Source: an uncultured Desulfuromonadales bacterium | Lineage (GTDB): Bacteria; Desulfobacterota; Desulfuromonadia; Geobacterales; Pseudopelobacteraceae | Assembly (NCBI GenBank): GCA_903868145.1 | Contig: CAIPTY010000087.1 | Coordinates: 1 to 64,000 of the forward strand | DNA: 64,000 nt | Direction of reading: 5' to 3' | Shown: positions 41,753-50,946 of the stretch, one piece after another | Numbering within the stretch: the stretch's first letter is position 1 | Layout of the letters: each line of letters starts with the position of its first letter | Notes under the pieces: generated by a model | What the model saw: only the letters and a program-made list of their open reading frames with translations | Database searches by the model: none | Told to the model about the DNA's origin: nothing | Made by a program: the position numbers and the translations under genes

Positions 41753-42064
41753 TGTCATATATTCCCATGCACCCTTCAATTTAAGAATTTCGTCTCTATC
41801 AATTGGTATACAGCCTTGGTATTCAGCAATCAGCTCATATGGAGACGACACATAGAAATAGATATTCGCTCCATCTGATGTTTCCAAGTGGCTCAAAATA
41901 TCGGCTGGCAATGAAAATTGATGACCATCCACGGTCATTGTAGCTCCGTATTCCGCAACAGCTAGTTCAATCCCTGTATCGCCAACATTTTCTCTCAATT
42001 TAAAATCTTCAGTGACGAGTGCAATCAGCCCATCATTGACTAACAGAATTTTCTTACCTGTCAT
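41723..42064 (-). CDS. Unknown protein downstream of traG, 113 residues
   Basis: A soluble protein starting at ATG 42064, three bases after the traG stop, with GAGGAGAGGG upstream inside traG. It is strand-rich (KKILLVNDGLIALVTEDF, YGATMTVDGHQFSLPAD), ends in an acidic helix and has no signal peptide. I do not recognise it. As the last gene of the transfer operon its position is similar to that of surface or entry exclusion genes in other systems, but the lack of a signal peptide or membrane helix argues against a direct analogue. Confidence 0.6.
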   Translation of the reverse strand: MTGKKILLVNDGLIALVTEDFKLRENVGDTGIELAVAEYGATMTVDGHQFSLPADILSHLETSDGANIYFYVSSPYELIAEYQGCIPIDRDEILKLKGAWEYMTSSVVEPVSP

Positions 42065-42067
42065 TGT

Positions 42068-45000
42068 CTATTTCCCTCTCCTCAGTGGCGCAGGCCCCGG
42101 GCCTTTTGGTAAATTTGATGTTCTGCTCTGTTGCTGTAGTATCTTGCCGGTTCTTTGCACTTGCTGCTGAACATCTCGTGATTTTTGCTCCAATACTCTA
42201 GCTGCATCCCTTGTGGCAACTTCTGCCGATCTATTGACAGCCGTTTCTTTTGCAGCTCGGTTTGTGGCCATCGTACGATTAGGTGCTGTGACAGAAGCAA
42301 TATCTCCAACGGTCATTGCCGTTTCATGCAGAGCTCCCTGACCAACGGCAATCGTAGTAGCGGCAGTACCTGCATCAATTGAACGGCCATCCCTGAAATC
42401 CTGTGATGCAGCACTACCAGCCAGATTCTGTTTTGATTCAACCCTTGTCCCAACCACCTGTGAACTCGAATAATCCGCCTTGACCCCTCCATCAGCACGA
42501 ATACTCCCAGTAATTCCACCACCGGACCTGGTACTGACAACCGCCGCCCCCTGTTGTGAAGACTGAACAAACTGGTCTTCGGTGATTTCGGAACGCTGGC
42601 CAGCAATAAGATTACCGCTCTTGTCCATTTTTCCCTGCACCTGAGAGTAGTGCAGGTTGCCATCCTTGTCCTTGGCGTACATGAGGACATTTCCGTCAAG
42701 CCCATTGGAGAACGATCCACCAACTACTTCCATCTTGCCCGTCTTGTCGTTCTTGGCGTAATACCAGTCGCCATTGACCATCATCTGCTTGCCGCCGGCC
42801 TGGATCATGTACGAGCCTGACTTCCGTGACACATTCAGAGACTGGTTCTCGTAGCCAGTCTTGATAAAATCACCAACTGTCTTACGAAGCCCCTTGTCAG
42901 TGGTCGACACGTTCCGATCCAGACGCTCAATATCAGTCCCGGTCTTGCTCTGACCCAGATCAAACTTCTGCACCCGGCCACCCTGGTCAACTGCAAACGA
43001 CGCGAGGTTGCCGTTCCGGTCGTAATCTGCCTTGTAGTCGAAGGCCTGGCCAGACAACTTGGCTACATGGGCAGCAGCACTCTGGAATCCGGAAGCACGA
43101 AGTTGCTTCTGCAGTTCAAGAGCCTGCCCCTTGTCACCCTTGGCAACGGTACGAGAATCAGACGAATTGACGATCCCGCCATCCATGCCGACATTGACAC
43201 CGCTCTTGCCGTCGGCTGTCGTGAAGTTGATGTTCTGACCCTCCATCGCCTTCTGCATCTCGGCAAAGCCCCGTTCGGTCAGGTGGCCGTTCTGGTACAT
43301 CTCCGGATCGTTTTTGAGTTGGGGAGCAATACGTCCAACCATCTGATCCGCTGCAGCATGAACAAGCTGGTTGCGGGCAATCCTCCCGGAAACATCATTG
43401 CTGGTGAGCTGTTGGTAGTTGCCGTAACCGCCACCTGCATAGATTCCCTGGATCTTGCCTCCGGTTTCCGTTGCTACGACATTGCCAGCCTCTGTACCGG
43501 CAGCAACCGGGCCACCCATTTGATTCGAGAGTCCGGTAACCTCTGAAGCATGTTTACTCTGCTGAAACTGGGCGTTCATCTGCATGAGCTGCCCGGAAGA
43601 GATCCCGTAGTTATCGGCAATCTTGTTCACCGCATCAGCGTTGGCAAAATCCCCCAGGGCGGTAACCTCCGACCGCATGGCGTTGAACTCGCGCCAGTTC
43701 CCATTAAACCCGAGAGACCTGGCTGCGGCATATGCTCCCATTTCACCCTGTAGTTGTCCGACACTCTTGTCCATGTTGGCAGTCAGGAAGTCAGAGTAGT
43801 TTTCACCGGAGCCAAAGACATTTGCCAAGGCACGGTCATTTGAAACTCCCATCTTGGCAAAAGCCAGTGTGTCACCGCCATAGCTGCCAGAAACCACATC
43901 CTTGGTTGCAGCCGACTTGTCGAGTCCCAGCCGGCCATCAAATGATTTCAACTCATAGGCTGATGACAGACCACCTTCACGCATGGCCCTGCCGCTACCA
44001 CCGAAACCGATTGATCTTCCAATCTCGCTGTCAGCAGATATCCGACTCGAAAACTCCATCCCGAAATCCCTGATCATGTCGCTGGAAGCAGTGGTCTTAC
44101 CGGACATACCAACCAATGACTGCGCCTGCCTGGCCTGGAAGCTATGCTCATTGCTCCAGGCCTGAGTCGGCATAGCGGTGACATTACGCTGCATGGCCGA
44201 AGCTCTGCCGGCAGGATCTTCAACCTCATGAGTAGCTCGGTTGCCAGCAGACTGAACCTGGCTGACCATACCGCCAGCCATCATTGCCATGGCATGACCG
44301 CCGAACTTGATCAGCATACCGGTAATAACCGTCGCCAGCATCATTCCGCTCATCCTCAGTGTGCCGAACATACCGAGGATCTTTACCGTCTGGTCAGGGA
44401 AGAAGTAGAGGGCATCCATACCCAGCTTGTTCTGCCTGACCATTTCATAGGCCCGATTGGCATAGTCCACGGCAAACTGGTGAACGATGGCATCGGTGAC
44501 ACCCCAGGCGGTCAACCAGATGAAGAACCCGGCGATAATTCCCACGGCCTTGCCGATCAGCGGAGTGGGGATAAACAGCGCCAGGAACGGCAGCAATCCA
44601 ACAGCGATAGCAGTAAGTGCCGCCTTCATGATCGGCAGCCACTCGTTTGCCGACTTCATGGCGCCTGAAGCGCTCAGCAGAAATTGGTAGTTGGTGGCAC
44701 CGGCGGCATTGCCGCTGCGGAAGATCTCCTCCAACCGCTGGGAGACGTATGCCTGCTTCAGGAAATCGTCAATGCTCGCCGCTCCAAGGCCGGTCCCGGA
44801 ATTGACATTATTCAGCACTGTCTTGCACTGGATCATGGCGGCAGCATCGGTCACGTCATAACCGAGATTGGCGCAGACCGACTGAATGTTCTTTTCGAGA
44901 TTGGCCGGGGTGAGTGCCGCTTTGATGCTCGTCCACGAATCGGTACAGGTGAGAGCCTGGCCCTGCGGATTGGCAGCATCATAATAGACTGTCCATATGG

Positions 45001-45685
45001 CAGGGTTAATCGCCTTGTCCAGGGAACCGACAAAATTGGTGGTAGTTTTGCGCAGTTCATCCACCGTGAGGTTGGCATTTGGGTTCATCAGCGCATAGGA
45101 GACGCAATCCTTGACGTAACGTCGCATAGAAGCGTCCAGATTGCTGTCCACCGCCGACAGTGGAATGCTGGTAAGTTGGGCAAGCCCCAGAAACCCTTTG
45201 CCGCCAGCCTGGGTCTGGTAATTCAGGGGATCTCCGGCAGTAGTGACGATATCCACCAGGCCCCTTTCGATCTTGTTCAGGATACCGGCCACCGCAACCA
45301 CACCATCGGGGATGCCGCCGACCGCCTGGTTCTTGTTGAAGACCGGATCATAGACATGAATGGTACCCTTGGGGACAACCAGGGCCAGATAAACCATGAT
45401 GCCGATCATGGTCGGCACGATCCAGGTCATGACCGAACCGTTGGCGGTACCCAGCGACTTGGCAAAAACTGTAACACCTCCGAAAAAGAGCCCGGCGGTG
45501 ATAACCACGAAGTAGAGCGACTTGTAGGCGTTGTCACCGAAAATCAGCGCCAGCTTGCCGAAGGCGTTCACTACCGCGTCATGGCCTCCCCAGACATAGA
45601 ATTCCATATCCAGGGCTAGAGCCATGGTGGGTATGAGCACCAATAATGCCGTAAGGGCGAGTCTAGTTGAGATGCGCTTTGACAT
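42068..45685 (-). CDS. traG: TraG-like mating-pair stabilisation protein
   Basis: A 1205-residue inner-membrane protein. A signal-like helix (1-24) is followed by FYVWGGHDAVVNAFGKLALIF, the TraG hallmark, and several membrane helices up to about 480 (for example FVVITAGLFFGGVTVFA and WIVPTMIGIMVYLALVV). The long periplasmic or translocated C-terminal part (about 490-1205) is glycine-, serine- and glutamine-rich with few cysteines. In F, TraG takes part in pilus assembly through its N-terminus and in mating-pair stabilisation and exclusion through its C-terminus. It overlaps the upstream membrane gene by 23 bases. F TraG is 938 residues, so this version is longer. Confidence 0.9.
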   Translation of the reverse strand: MSKRISTRLALTALLVLIPTMALALDMEFYVWGGHDAVVNAFGKLALIFGDNAYKSLYFVVITAGLFFGGVTVFAKSLGTANGSVMTWIVPTMIGIMVYLALVVPKGTIHVYDPVFNKNQAVGGIPDGVVAVAGILNKIERGLVDIVTTAGDPLNYQTQAGGKGFLGLAQLTSIPLSAVDSNLDASMRRYVKDCVSYALMNPNANLTVDELRKTTTNFVGSLDKAINPAIWTVYYDAANPQGQALTCTDSWTSIKAALTPANLEKNIQSVCANLGYDVTDAAAMIQCKTVLNNVNSGTGLGAASIDDFLKQAYVSQRLEEIFRSGNAAGATNYQFLLSASGAMKSANEWLPIMKAALTAIAVGLLPFLALFIPTPLIGKAVGIIAGFFIWLTAWGVTDAIVHQFAVDYANRAYEMVRQNKLGMDALYFFPDQTVKILGMFGTLRMSGMMLATVITGMLIKFGGHAMAMMAGGMVSQVQSAGNRATHEVEDPAGRASAMQRNVTAMPTQAWSNEHSFQARQAQSLVGMSGKTTASSDMIRDFGMEFSSRISADSEIGRSIGFGGSGRAMREGGLSSAYELKSFDGRLGLDKSAATKDVVSGSYGGDTLAFAKMGVSNDRALANVFGSGENYSDFLTANMDKSVGQLQGEMGAYAAARSLGFNGNWREFNAMRSEVTALGDFANADAVNKIADNYGISSGQLMQMNAQFQQSKHASEVTGLSNQMGGPVAAGTEAGNVVATETGGKIQGIYAGGGYGNYQQLTSNDVSGRIARNQLVHAAADQMVGRIAPQLKNDPEMYQNGHLTERGFAEMQKAMEGQNINFTTADGKSGVNVGMDGGIVNSSDSRTVAKGDKGQALELQKQLRASGFQSAAAHVAKLSGQAFDYKADYDRNGNLASFAVDQGGRVQKFDLGQSKTGTDIERLDRNVSTTDKGLRKTVGDFIKTGYENQSLNVSRKSGSYMIQAGGKQMMVNGDWYYAKNDKTGKMEVVGGSFSNGLDGNVLMYAKDKDGNLHYSQVQGKMDKSGNLIAGQRSEITEDQFVQSSQQGAAVVSTRSGGGITGSIRADGGVKADYSSSQVVGTRVESKQNLAGSAASQDFRDGRSIDAGTAATTIAVGQGALHETAMTVGDIASVTAPNRTMATNRAAKETAVNRSAEVATRDAARVLEQKSRDVQQQVQRTGKILQQQSRTSNLPKGPGPAPLRRGK

Positions 45686-46400
45686 TTACAATCCCTGCTT
45701 TAATCAGCTTTTTGTTGCGGAAATAGGTGTACGTCAAGACAACGGACGGGATGAAAATGAATATTGCCGTGCCAACTTGAATGAAGTACGCGGATGACAG
45801 AAGTACCCCCTTGAATCCCATTGCTATGTAGTACAGTTCGGCTAACGTGCCCGGTTTAATTTTTGCGGCATGAAGCTTGAGAATCGCCCAGACCATAGTG
45901 CTGTCGGTGAGCACGATGTAGCGGAGAAAATGGTATGCCAGCATGGCAAATATTGCCTTGCCGATTGCTCCGACGAACGTGCCACCGATCAGATTTACGA
46001 CCATGCCACGGGTATAGGGCCCGATAAATTTTATTGCCACTTTTGCCATAAGGAACGCGTACCCGAGAGCGAAACTCATTGCCAGCAACCAGGCGCAGAT
46101 TATATCGAACCATGTTGGGTCTGGATCACCGAAGATAGGAATGTAGTGCTCGAACACACCGATAGCCACTGGCGCCAATATCGCCATGACCATACCGGAG
46201 GCAAACGAACTTTTGATTCCCACCTCCATGAATTCGAGACGGAGTTTGGTTGTCAGAAATCGTGGGTCGATCTGGCAGCCACCACATTCATTGGCGTAAC
46301 TCTGCTCGATATAGGCCATCGCCTCAAGCAGCCCGCGTGGCTTTATCTCGTTTCCCTGGGATATGGGTAATATGTCCGGACTGCTGCTCTCTTTTGCCAC
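45663..46400 (-). CDS. Multi-pass membrane protein of the transfer operon
   Basis: A 245-residue protein with four or five membrane helices (about 72-90, 102-125, 128-165 and 195-225), for example SFASGMVMAILAPVAIGVF and IFIFIPSVVLTYTYF. The N-terminal 60 residues are soluble, with a CGGC motif. No clear F-plasmid counterpart. It sits between traG and a small membrane protein, all in the same orientation and nearly touching, and so is likely part of the inner-membrane platform or an accessory of TraG. Confidence 0.65.
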   Translation of the reverse strand: MAKESSSPDILPISQGNEIKPRGLLEAMAYIEQSYANECGGCQIDPRFLTTKLRLEFMEVGIKSSFASGMVMAILAPVAIGVFEHYIPIFGDPDPTWFDIICAWLLAMSFALGYAFLMAKVAIKFIGPYTRGMVVNLIGGTFVGAIGKAIFAMLAYHFLRYIVLTDSTMVWAILKLHAAKIKPGTLAELYYIAMGFKGVLLSSAYFIQVGTAIFIFIPSVVLTYTYFRNKKLIKAGIVNVKAHLN

Positions 46401-46409
46401 AAGGTACTC

Positions 46410-46661
46410 CTATCCTGATAAATGCCTGAACATGTCCATCATCCCGCCTCCGTAGGCGATGAGCGCCGCCAGTACGAGGCATATGACCGCAAATGTCGGA
46501 TTTCGCTGCCTCACTCCGAACCAGAAACCGGAAATGATCAATATGATGAAGAAAAAACGGCTCCAGAATCCGTAGAGAAGCGTATTGAAGAGGTTTGTCC
46601 AGAACTTTTCATACTTGTCCTGATTCATGTAACGCAGAGGGTTGAATATGTCGATTGGCAT
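46410..46661 (-). CDS. Small membrane protein, 83 residues
   Basis: Two predicted membrane helices (about 32-50, SRFFFIILIISGFWFGV, and 54-73, TFAVICLVLAALIAYGGG) after an aromatic N-terminal segment, FNPLRYMNQDKYEKFWTNLF. Nine bases separate it from the downstream membrane gene and nine from the peptidase. It resembles short helper proteins of the pilus machinery in size and topology, but I cannot assign it to TraQ, TraX or any named family. Confidence 0.6.
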   Translation of the reverse strand: MPIDIFNPLRYMNQDKYEKFWTNLFNTLLYGFWSRFFFIILIISGFWFGVRQRNPTFAVICLVLAALIAYGGGMMDMFRHLSG

Positions 46662-46670
46662 ACGTTCCTC

Positions 46671-47165
46671 TCAGAAAATCGGGTAGGCTTTCGCCAGGAT
46701 GCGATTCTTGTCCACAAAACCGAAATAACGGGAGTCGTAACTGTCTTTATGCTGTCCCATGACGAACATGACCCCTTTGGGCACAGGCCCGTTGTAAACG
46801 AAGTGCTGCAGCGGTTCCCCCTTCAGAGAGGTATCCTTTGCGCGAACAAGATATTCTCCGTTGCAGTAGAACTTCTTCTCCGCATCGACGGTAAGCAGCT
46901 CCCCTTCGTTGCAGCCGAGAATTTTCATGACGTCCTCGGACTTTTTCATCCCCATACGGTCGGAGAGTTCCCTGTGCCGGAACAGGACGTAATCACCCCG
47001 CACCACCTTGTCCGGATTTCGGGTGAGCCAGTAGATCCGGTGCTTGAGCGAAGGCGTGAGCGTGACGCTGATCTTGTAGGGGAGAAGCGTTCCCGCAACG
47101 AGCAAAACCGTGATCGCCAGCCAGAGCCGCCAGTTGCGGAAATCAAGGTTTAACTGTTTCGGCAT
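46671..47165 (-). CDS. S26-type conjugative signal peptidase (TraF/TrhF-like)
   Basis: A 164-residue membrane-bound serine peptidase of the type that processes pilin in RP4- and R27-like systems. One N-terminal helix (about 15-30, LWLAITVLLVAGTLLP) is followed by the catalytic serine in LTPSLKHRIYWL, GDYVLFRHRE, and the lysine in DVMKILGCNEGE. A PVPKGVMFVMGQHKDSYDSRYFG stretch near the end is conserved in S26 enzymes. I use ATG 47165; GTG 47183 is also possible, and neither has a strong ribosome site. It would mature the TraA pilin made from the promoter-proximal part of the same operon. Overlaps trbI by 23 bases. Confidence 0.82.
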   Translation of the reverse strand: MPKQLNLDFRNWRLWLAITVLLVAGTLLPYKISVTLTPSLKHRIYWLTRNPDKVVRGDYVLFRHRELSDRMGMKKSEDVMKILGCNEGELLTVDAEKKFYCNGEYLVRAKDTSLKGEPLQHFVYNGPVPKGVMFVMGQHKDSYDSRYFGFVDKNRILAKAYPIF

Positions 47166-47694
47166 TGCGCACCACCGCGTCACCCATGATGATCACCCGG
47201 TTTTTGGGAATGGCTGTTATGACGCTCTCAAGGCGGTCAAAGCTCCTTTTCAGCTCGTCATCATTCAGTTTGCCGGCCAGGTAATTGTCACGCTGCTGGG
47301 CGATGTACCCCTTGATGTCAACGGCCACGACCTTTTGGGCGAACCAGCGGTCATAACCGGCAACGGTGGCCAGCGAAACTGATGCCGATACGAGCGCATA
47401 CAAGAACACTGTAGAAATGAAATTTGCCCATTCGTAAAAATTCACCTTGAACATGTCGGCTTGCTGTTCACGGGGGTTTTCCGCTCTTCGTCTGATAGTT
47501 GAGTTATTCTCGGACTCGATTTCTCTTGGATCTTCGTTGTCACTGAAAGATTCATCGCTTATGCGATATGTATCACTACCATTGTGTAGTGCATGTCGCT
47601 CACTGTTTGTTTTCGGTCTTCGCCATAAATCCGAGACGCTCCCGAAGTCGATCTCCCGTGGATCGGGGTTTTTACCAAATGATTCATCTTTCAT
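47143..47694 (-). CDS. trbI: TrbI-like F-type transfer protein with duplicated N-terminus
   Basis: A 183-residue inner-membrane protein. The C-terminal part (about 80-183) has one membrane helix (FISTVFLYALVSASVSLATV) and the TrbI domain VVAVDIKGYIAQQRDN, ending with PKNRVIIMGDAVVRNAE. The N-terminal 75 residues are an unusual hydrophilic extension made of two imperfect repeats, each starting DESF..N.DPREI and ending in an R-rich segment (about 3-32 and 47-76). F TrbI is 128 residues and lacks it. TrbI affects pilus outgrowth and retraction. Start ATG at 47694, ten bases after trbC. Confidence 0.78.
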   Translation of the reverse strand: MKDESFGKNPDPREIDFGSVSDLWRRPKTNSERHALHNGSDTYRISDESFSDNEDPREIESENNSTIRRRAENPREQQADMFKVNFYEWANFISTVFLYALVSASVSLATVAGYDRWFAQKVVAVDIKGYIAQQRDNYLAGKLNDDELKRSFDRLESVITAIPKNRVIIMGDAVVRNAETVKP

Positions 47695-47704
47695 GCGGCA
47701 TGCC

Positions 47705-48520
47705 TCACTTCCTCTGTTCAGTTTTTGTAGCAGGAGCAGTAAGCAGGGCAGTCAGAGAATGTGCCCCGGTTTCTCTCTGGATCTGCTCGATCAAATATTC
47801 GAGACTGGCATCACCGTAAACCGTATGGTGCGCCTTAATGGTGGCGTTCCTGGAGTCGCCTTCACTGAGAGCCGCATCATCTGCTTTTAGTCCCTTGGCA
47901 TAAACGACAGCGGGAACACGGTCAATTCCGTACCGCCTGAACAGCAGTGGATCTACGGCGAATCCTGCCGGCAACATTTCGCACTCTCCCTCACCAGGAT
48001 TACAGGCAGGATCGCGTTGCAACACAGATCCGATGAACCTGATTGTCGGCTGAATCTTCGACATGCCATCCACGAATCCGCGCATCACCAGAGTGACATT
48101 GGGATCACCAAGACGTGCCACCGAAGCTGCGTAATTCCTGACCGTCTGAAGCGGCATGGCTGATGAGATGAACAGGTAGATCCGTTCGTCGCTGCCGAGT
48201 TTTCCACGTGCTGCAGGTGCATTGCTGTCTGGATAGAACTTGACCGAAGCATCGCCGAAGAGTTCGCCTTTTATCCGTTCCGTCTCGCTCTTCAATTTTC
48301 CCTGGAATTCGAGGGATCGGTAGTAGGTGTTCATCTTTTCAGCAATCTTTGACATTTCCACTTCGGACTTGTTTGCCGGGATGGTGAGTGTTTCCGCCAT
48401 CTTGTTTGCCTTGTCCAAGCTGACTTCCACTTCCGGGATACCAATCCGGGGATTGTCCCCACGTACAACTGCGGGGATGACCAGAATGGCCAGAATCAAT
48501 TGAGCGCATAGCCGACGCAA
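47705..48520 (-). CDS. trbC: TrbC-like periplasmic pilus assembly protein
   Basis: A 271-residue exported protein. A signal peptide (1-21) precedes a helical region, then the TrbC core of thioredoxin-like type: IYLFISSAMPLQTVRNYAAS, VTLVMRGFVDGMSKI and RYGIDRVPAVVYAKG. Cysteines at about 172 and 178 (DPACNPGEGECEM) may form a disulfide. TrbC interacts with TraW in F; here TraW is close by in the operon. The start overlaps the end of traU by 25 bases. Confidence 0.88.
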   Translation of the reverse strand: MRRLCAQLILAILVIPAVVRGDNPRIGIPEVEVSLDKANKMAETLTIPANKSEVEMSKIAEKMNTYYRSLEFQGKLKSETERIKGELFGDASVKFYPDSNAPAARGKLGSDERIYLFISSAMPLQTVRNYAASVARLGDPNVTLVMRGFVDGMSKIQPTIRFIGSVLQRDPACNPGEGECEMLPAGFAVDPLLFRRYGIDRVPAVVYAKGLKADDAALSEGDSRNATIKAHHTVYGDASLEYLIEQIQRETGAHSLTALLTAPATKTEQRK

Positions 48521-49524
48521 CAGACCCTCCTTCGTGTCAGTGACCAGAGAAAATTGTCAGGTGACGTGTTGGTAGTCCCGAAAGGCGGATTCTTTGCAGT
48601 CCCCCAGATGAGAGACGGTCTGCCGATGGGGATGCAGTCGTTACCGCGCACCGGCCTTGCAATCTGGAGACGGTAGTTGCTCTTAACGAGAATTGGCGTC
48701 ACGACACCGGCACTGGCGCACTGATTGATGCCGGTATCATAGAGGAGTGTTTCTCGACCGAGCTTGAACAGCATCCGGGCCGCCAGCCCGGCATTGACGT
48801 TGAGGGGATTATTCTCGATCATGCTCCCTGACAGCGGGTAGAAAGACCCCCAACTCCCCATACACCAGAACAGGGGATCGATAGGATACGTCACGGTTGC
48901 CGCCACGCTGTCGGCAACGCACGCCAACTGCGAGACCGGATTGCCGAACAGCAGCGCTTCCGGGTTGATGATGAATGACAGGCTGTCGTCGTTCCACATG
49001 GGATCGACTTCCGTCATGTATGCCAGGTCAAACGCCCGGTTCTCAGCACAGGGAAAATCCATGAACAGCTTCAGGATCGACCAGGCCGGGAAGTAGAAGT
49101 AATGGGACTGTTGGAAGGCAAAGTCCGAATCGCCATACTCCTTGCTGCGGATCTCTCCGGAAGAAAAGCCCGGTTTGGGGTTGGTCATGCCGGTACCCAT
49201 GACCGGGAAGCAGAACGGGTCCTTGACCGTTTCGATCAGACGGGCATGTTCCCAGAATGCCGTAGAGACCCCAAGGATCAATATCCCTTTGCTGTCCGGA
49301 CAAGCGCAGACGGGCGACGTGACATTGCCGGGAGATGGCTCGGCGCCATTGCCGAAAGATACGCTCCCCATCTTCACCGGAAACATGCACTGCCAGCAGA
49401 TGTCAGTCACCGGGTTGAGCACCTTACCCTTGCAAGCACCGCCTGCACCGTAGGCAACCGGTACTGTCAGAAAAAGCGTGACCATAGTGATGATCGAGAT
49501 GTTACGCCTCAAGTTCATCCTCAT
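48496..49524 (-). CDS. traU: TraU-like periplasmic protein
   Basis: A 342-residue, cysteine-rich exported protein. The ATG at 49524 is chosen because it directly precedes a signal peptide (about 6-26, ISIITMVTLFLTVPVAYG). The upstream in-frame part would overlap the 251-residue gene by 170 bases. Conserved TraU motifs are CWQCMFPVKMGSVSFG (about 43-58), YFYFPAWSILKLFMDFPC and DPLFWCMGSWGSFYPLSG. F TraU is 330 residues. In F it is needed for DNA transfer more than pilus formation. At least ten cysteines indicate reliance on disulfide catalysis. Confidence 0.93.
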   Translation of the reverse strand: MRMNLRRNISIITMVTLFLTVPVAYGAGGACKGKVLNPVTDICWQCMFPVKMGSVSFGNGAEPSPGNVTSPVCACPDSKGILILGVSTAFWEHARLIETVKDPFCFPVMGTGMTNPKPGFSSGEIRSKEYGDSDFAFQQSHYFYFPAWSILKLFMDFPCAENRAFDLAYMTEVDPMWNDDSLSFIINPEALLFGNPVSQLACVADSVAATVTYPIDPLFWCMGSWGSFYPLSGSMIENNPLNVNAGLAARMLFKLGRETLLYDTGINQCASAGVVTPILVKSNYRLQIARPVRGNDCIPIGRPSLIWGTAKNPPFGTTNTSPDNFLWSLTRRRVCCVGYALN

Positions 49525-50257
49525 ATCGCACCGTGAATTCGGACCCCTTGTCCGTAATGATGATTGCTGGCTCCTTGCTTCCGTGTGGATACCGACCGGC
49601 AGTGCCTTTGCCTGACTTGAGCGCACTATTGATGGCAAATTGCATATTTGAAACGTCGCCCCAGTCACCATTACAAAAGCGTTCCTGGCTTAACAGGACA
49701 TGATCCATAAGGGCTCTGTCCGAATGAAACCTATCTGCTATTTTCAGGGAAAAAATAATTGGTGTGCTGACGTCCATCTCTGAGGTTTCAGTCGGATTCC
49801 TGGTTGGCATCGCGTCTCCGAGCGCAGATTCAATTCCATCATCGCGTTTCTTATCCTCCTGCAAACAGGCATGATATGATTTCAGCCCAAACAAGACGAC
49901 ATCCCACGTATCAATGACGGTCTTATTTCCGTCAAGTTTACCCCTCAGCTCAGTCATGATCATGTTCAACAACCATTTGTATTCGTCAGCATCCTCTGTA
50001 GCCTCGTTTATGGCCTGATGAGTCATCTCATCCAGATCAACTTCAGCTATGAGATCGATCTGTTGACGAGTTGCTATGGGAAAATATCTCTCCGTATTTC
50101 TGGAGAACAGTTCCACGTATATTCCGGACTCTGTGATTTCGTTATCACCAAGCGTTGTGGCATCAGCATCGGGATAAATGACCACCTTGTGAATTGATGC
50201 AATACTGCGTAGATTCAGCATGATCCTGTTGTCATAGGTGACGAGAAATTTGTCCAT
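49502..50257 (-). CDS. Unknown protein inserted between traW and traU
   Basis: A 251-residue cytoplasmic protein with no signal peptide, in an operon where nearly all neighbours are exported. The first 120 residues are alpha/beta and acidic. Near the end CNGDWGDVSNMQFAINSAL, then an IIITDKGSEFTVRYEDE strand, recall the GDWG-containing core of DUF3768-like plasmid proteins. It is 2 bases from traW and overlaps traU by 23, so it is well integrated into translation. It may be an acquired accessory gene. Low confidence in any family name; high confidence that it is translated. Confidence 0.6.
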   Translation of the reverse strand: MDKFLVTYDNRIMLNLRSIASIHKVVIYPDADATTLGDNEITESGIYVELFSRNTERYFPIATRQQIDLIAEVDLDEMTHQAINEATEDADEYKWLLNMIMTELRGKLDGNKTVIDTWDVVLFGLKSYHACLQEDKKRDDGIESALGDAMPTRNPTETSEMDVSTPIIFSLKIADRFHSDRALMDHVLLSQERFCNGDWGDVSNMQFAINSALKSGKGTAGRYPHGSKEPAIIITDKGSEFTVRYEDELEA

Positions 50258-50259
50258 TC

Positions 50260-50946
50260 TTACTGCTCCTTCTGATTGTGTTGATGCTTCTTGTGTTCAT
50301 CAGTTCTTGATTCAGGCTCACGAGAAGATTTCTTCAGGCTACTTCTTGGGAGATACACCTCCGTTACCACCATCAGCCGACCTGATTGCTTGATGACCGA
50401 CGGTGCAGCCTTCAATTTGAAACGTTCAACGATCCTCCTGTCGGCATAGAACAGCGGGCGGCTGATCCTCTTTGATATGGCCCCGAAACTCCCCTCAGTC
50501 AGAAGTAGCGTTACATCGAGCCGCTTGTCATACTCGGAGGCGGCAAACCACTTCACTTGCTCCGGATCGGTGCCGTCGATGACCACCAGCGTTTTCGGGT
50601 AGGTCACATAGTCGAGCGGGTTAAAGGTGTAACCTTTGGGGTAGAGAATGCCTCCCTTGCCGTCTGGTACGTCGATCTCGGTGGTATAGGTCATGTCAAC
50701 CGGGAAGCTCCGGTTCCGCTTCGCTCGGGGCAGGCTCGCCTTTTCCGGCGGTCCCTTGTAGTTCTCGACCTTGCGTTTGTCCAGCACCTTGTTCCAGTCC
50801 ACCTGCCGGGCACGTTCTTCGATCTCGGCCAGGGCATCCCGTTCCGTGATTCGGTACGTGGTTCCGTAAGTACCAATCACCTTGGCTTGCACCGAGGAAA
50901 CCCCAAGAACCAGAGCTATCACTGCCAATCCTGTGCGCCTGATCAT
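50260..50946 (-). CDS. traW: TraW-like periplasmic pilus assembly protein
   Basis: A 228-residue protein. A signal peptide (1-21) is followed by KVIGTYGTTYRITERDALAE, the usual TraW opening, then YPKGYTFNPLDYVTYPKTLVVIDG and a C-terminal RPLFYADRRIVERFKLKAAPSV motif also conserved in the family. The last 25 residues are a basic, histidine-rich tail not normally present (HKKHQHNQKEQ). TraW acts with TrbC in pilus assembly. The start overlaps traN by 4 bases. Confidence 0.92.
   Translation of the reverse strand: MIRRTGLAVIALVLGVSSVQAKVIGTYGTTYRITERDALAEIEERARQVDWNKVLDKRKVENYKGPPEKASLPRAKRNRSFPVDMTYTTEIDVPDGKGGILYPKGYTFNPLDYVTYPKTLVVIDGTDPEQVKWFAASEYDKRLDVTLLLTEGSFGAISKRISRPLFYADRRIVERFKLKAAPSVIKQSGRLMVVTEVYLPRSSLKKSSREPESRTDEHKKHQHNQKEQ

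Noticed and set aside
41673-41855. Plus-strand 60-codon frame with signal-like start (MQVPIKGLLIVAAIIGG)
   Set aside because: The start resembles a lipoprotein or secreted peptide, but there is no ribosome site and it overlaps both the 101-residue gene and the minus-strand 113-residue gene. It could be the true end of the 101-residue gene after a frameshift, but this is not provable.
44684-45619. Plus-strand open frame of 311 codons inside traG
   Set aside because: Antisense to the conserved N-terminal part of TraG; no family resemblance and no neighbours in this direction.
46422-47153. Plus-strand open frame of 243 codons
   Set aside because: Crosses three well-supported minus-strand genes (small membrane protein, signal peptidase, trbI end), so it cannot be a real gene.
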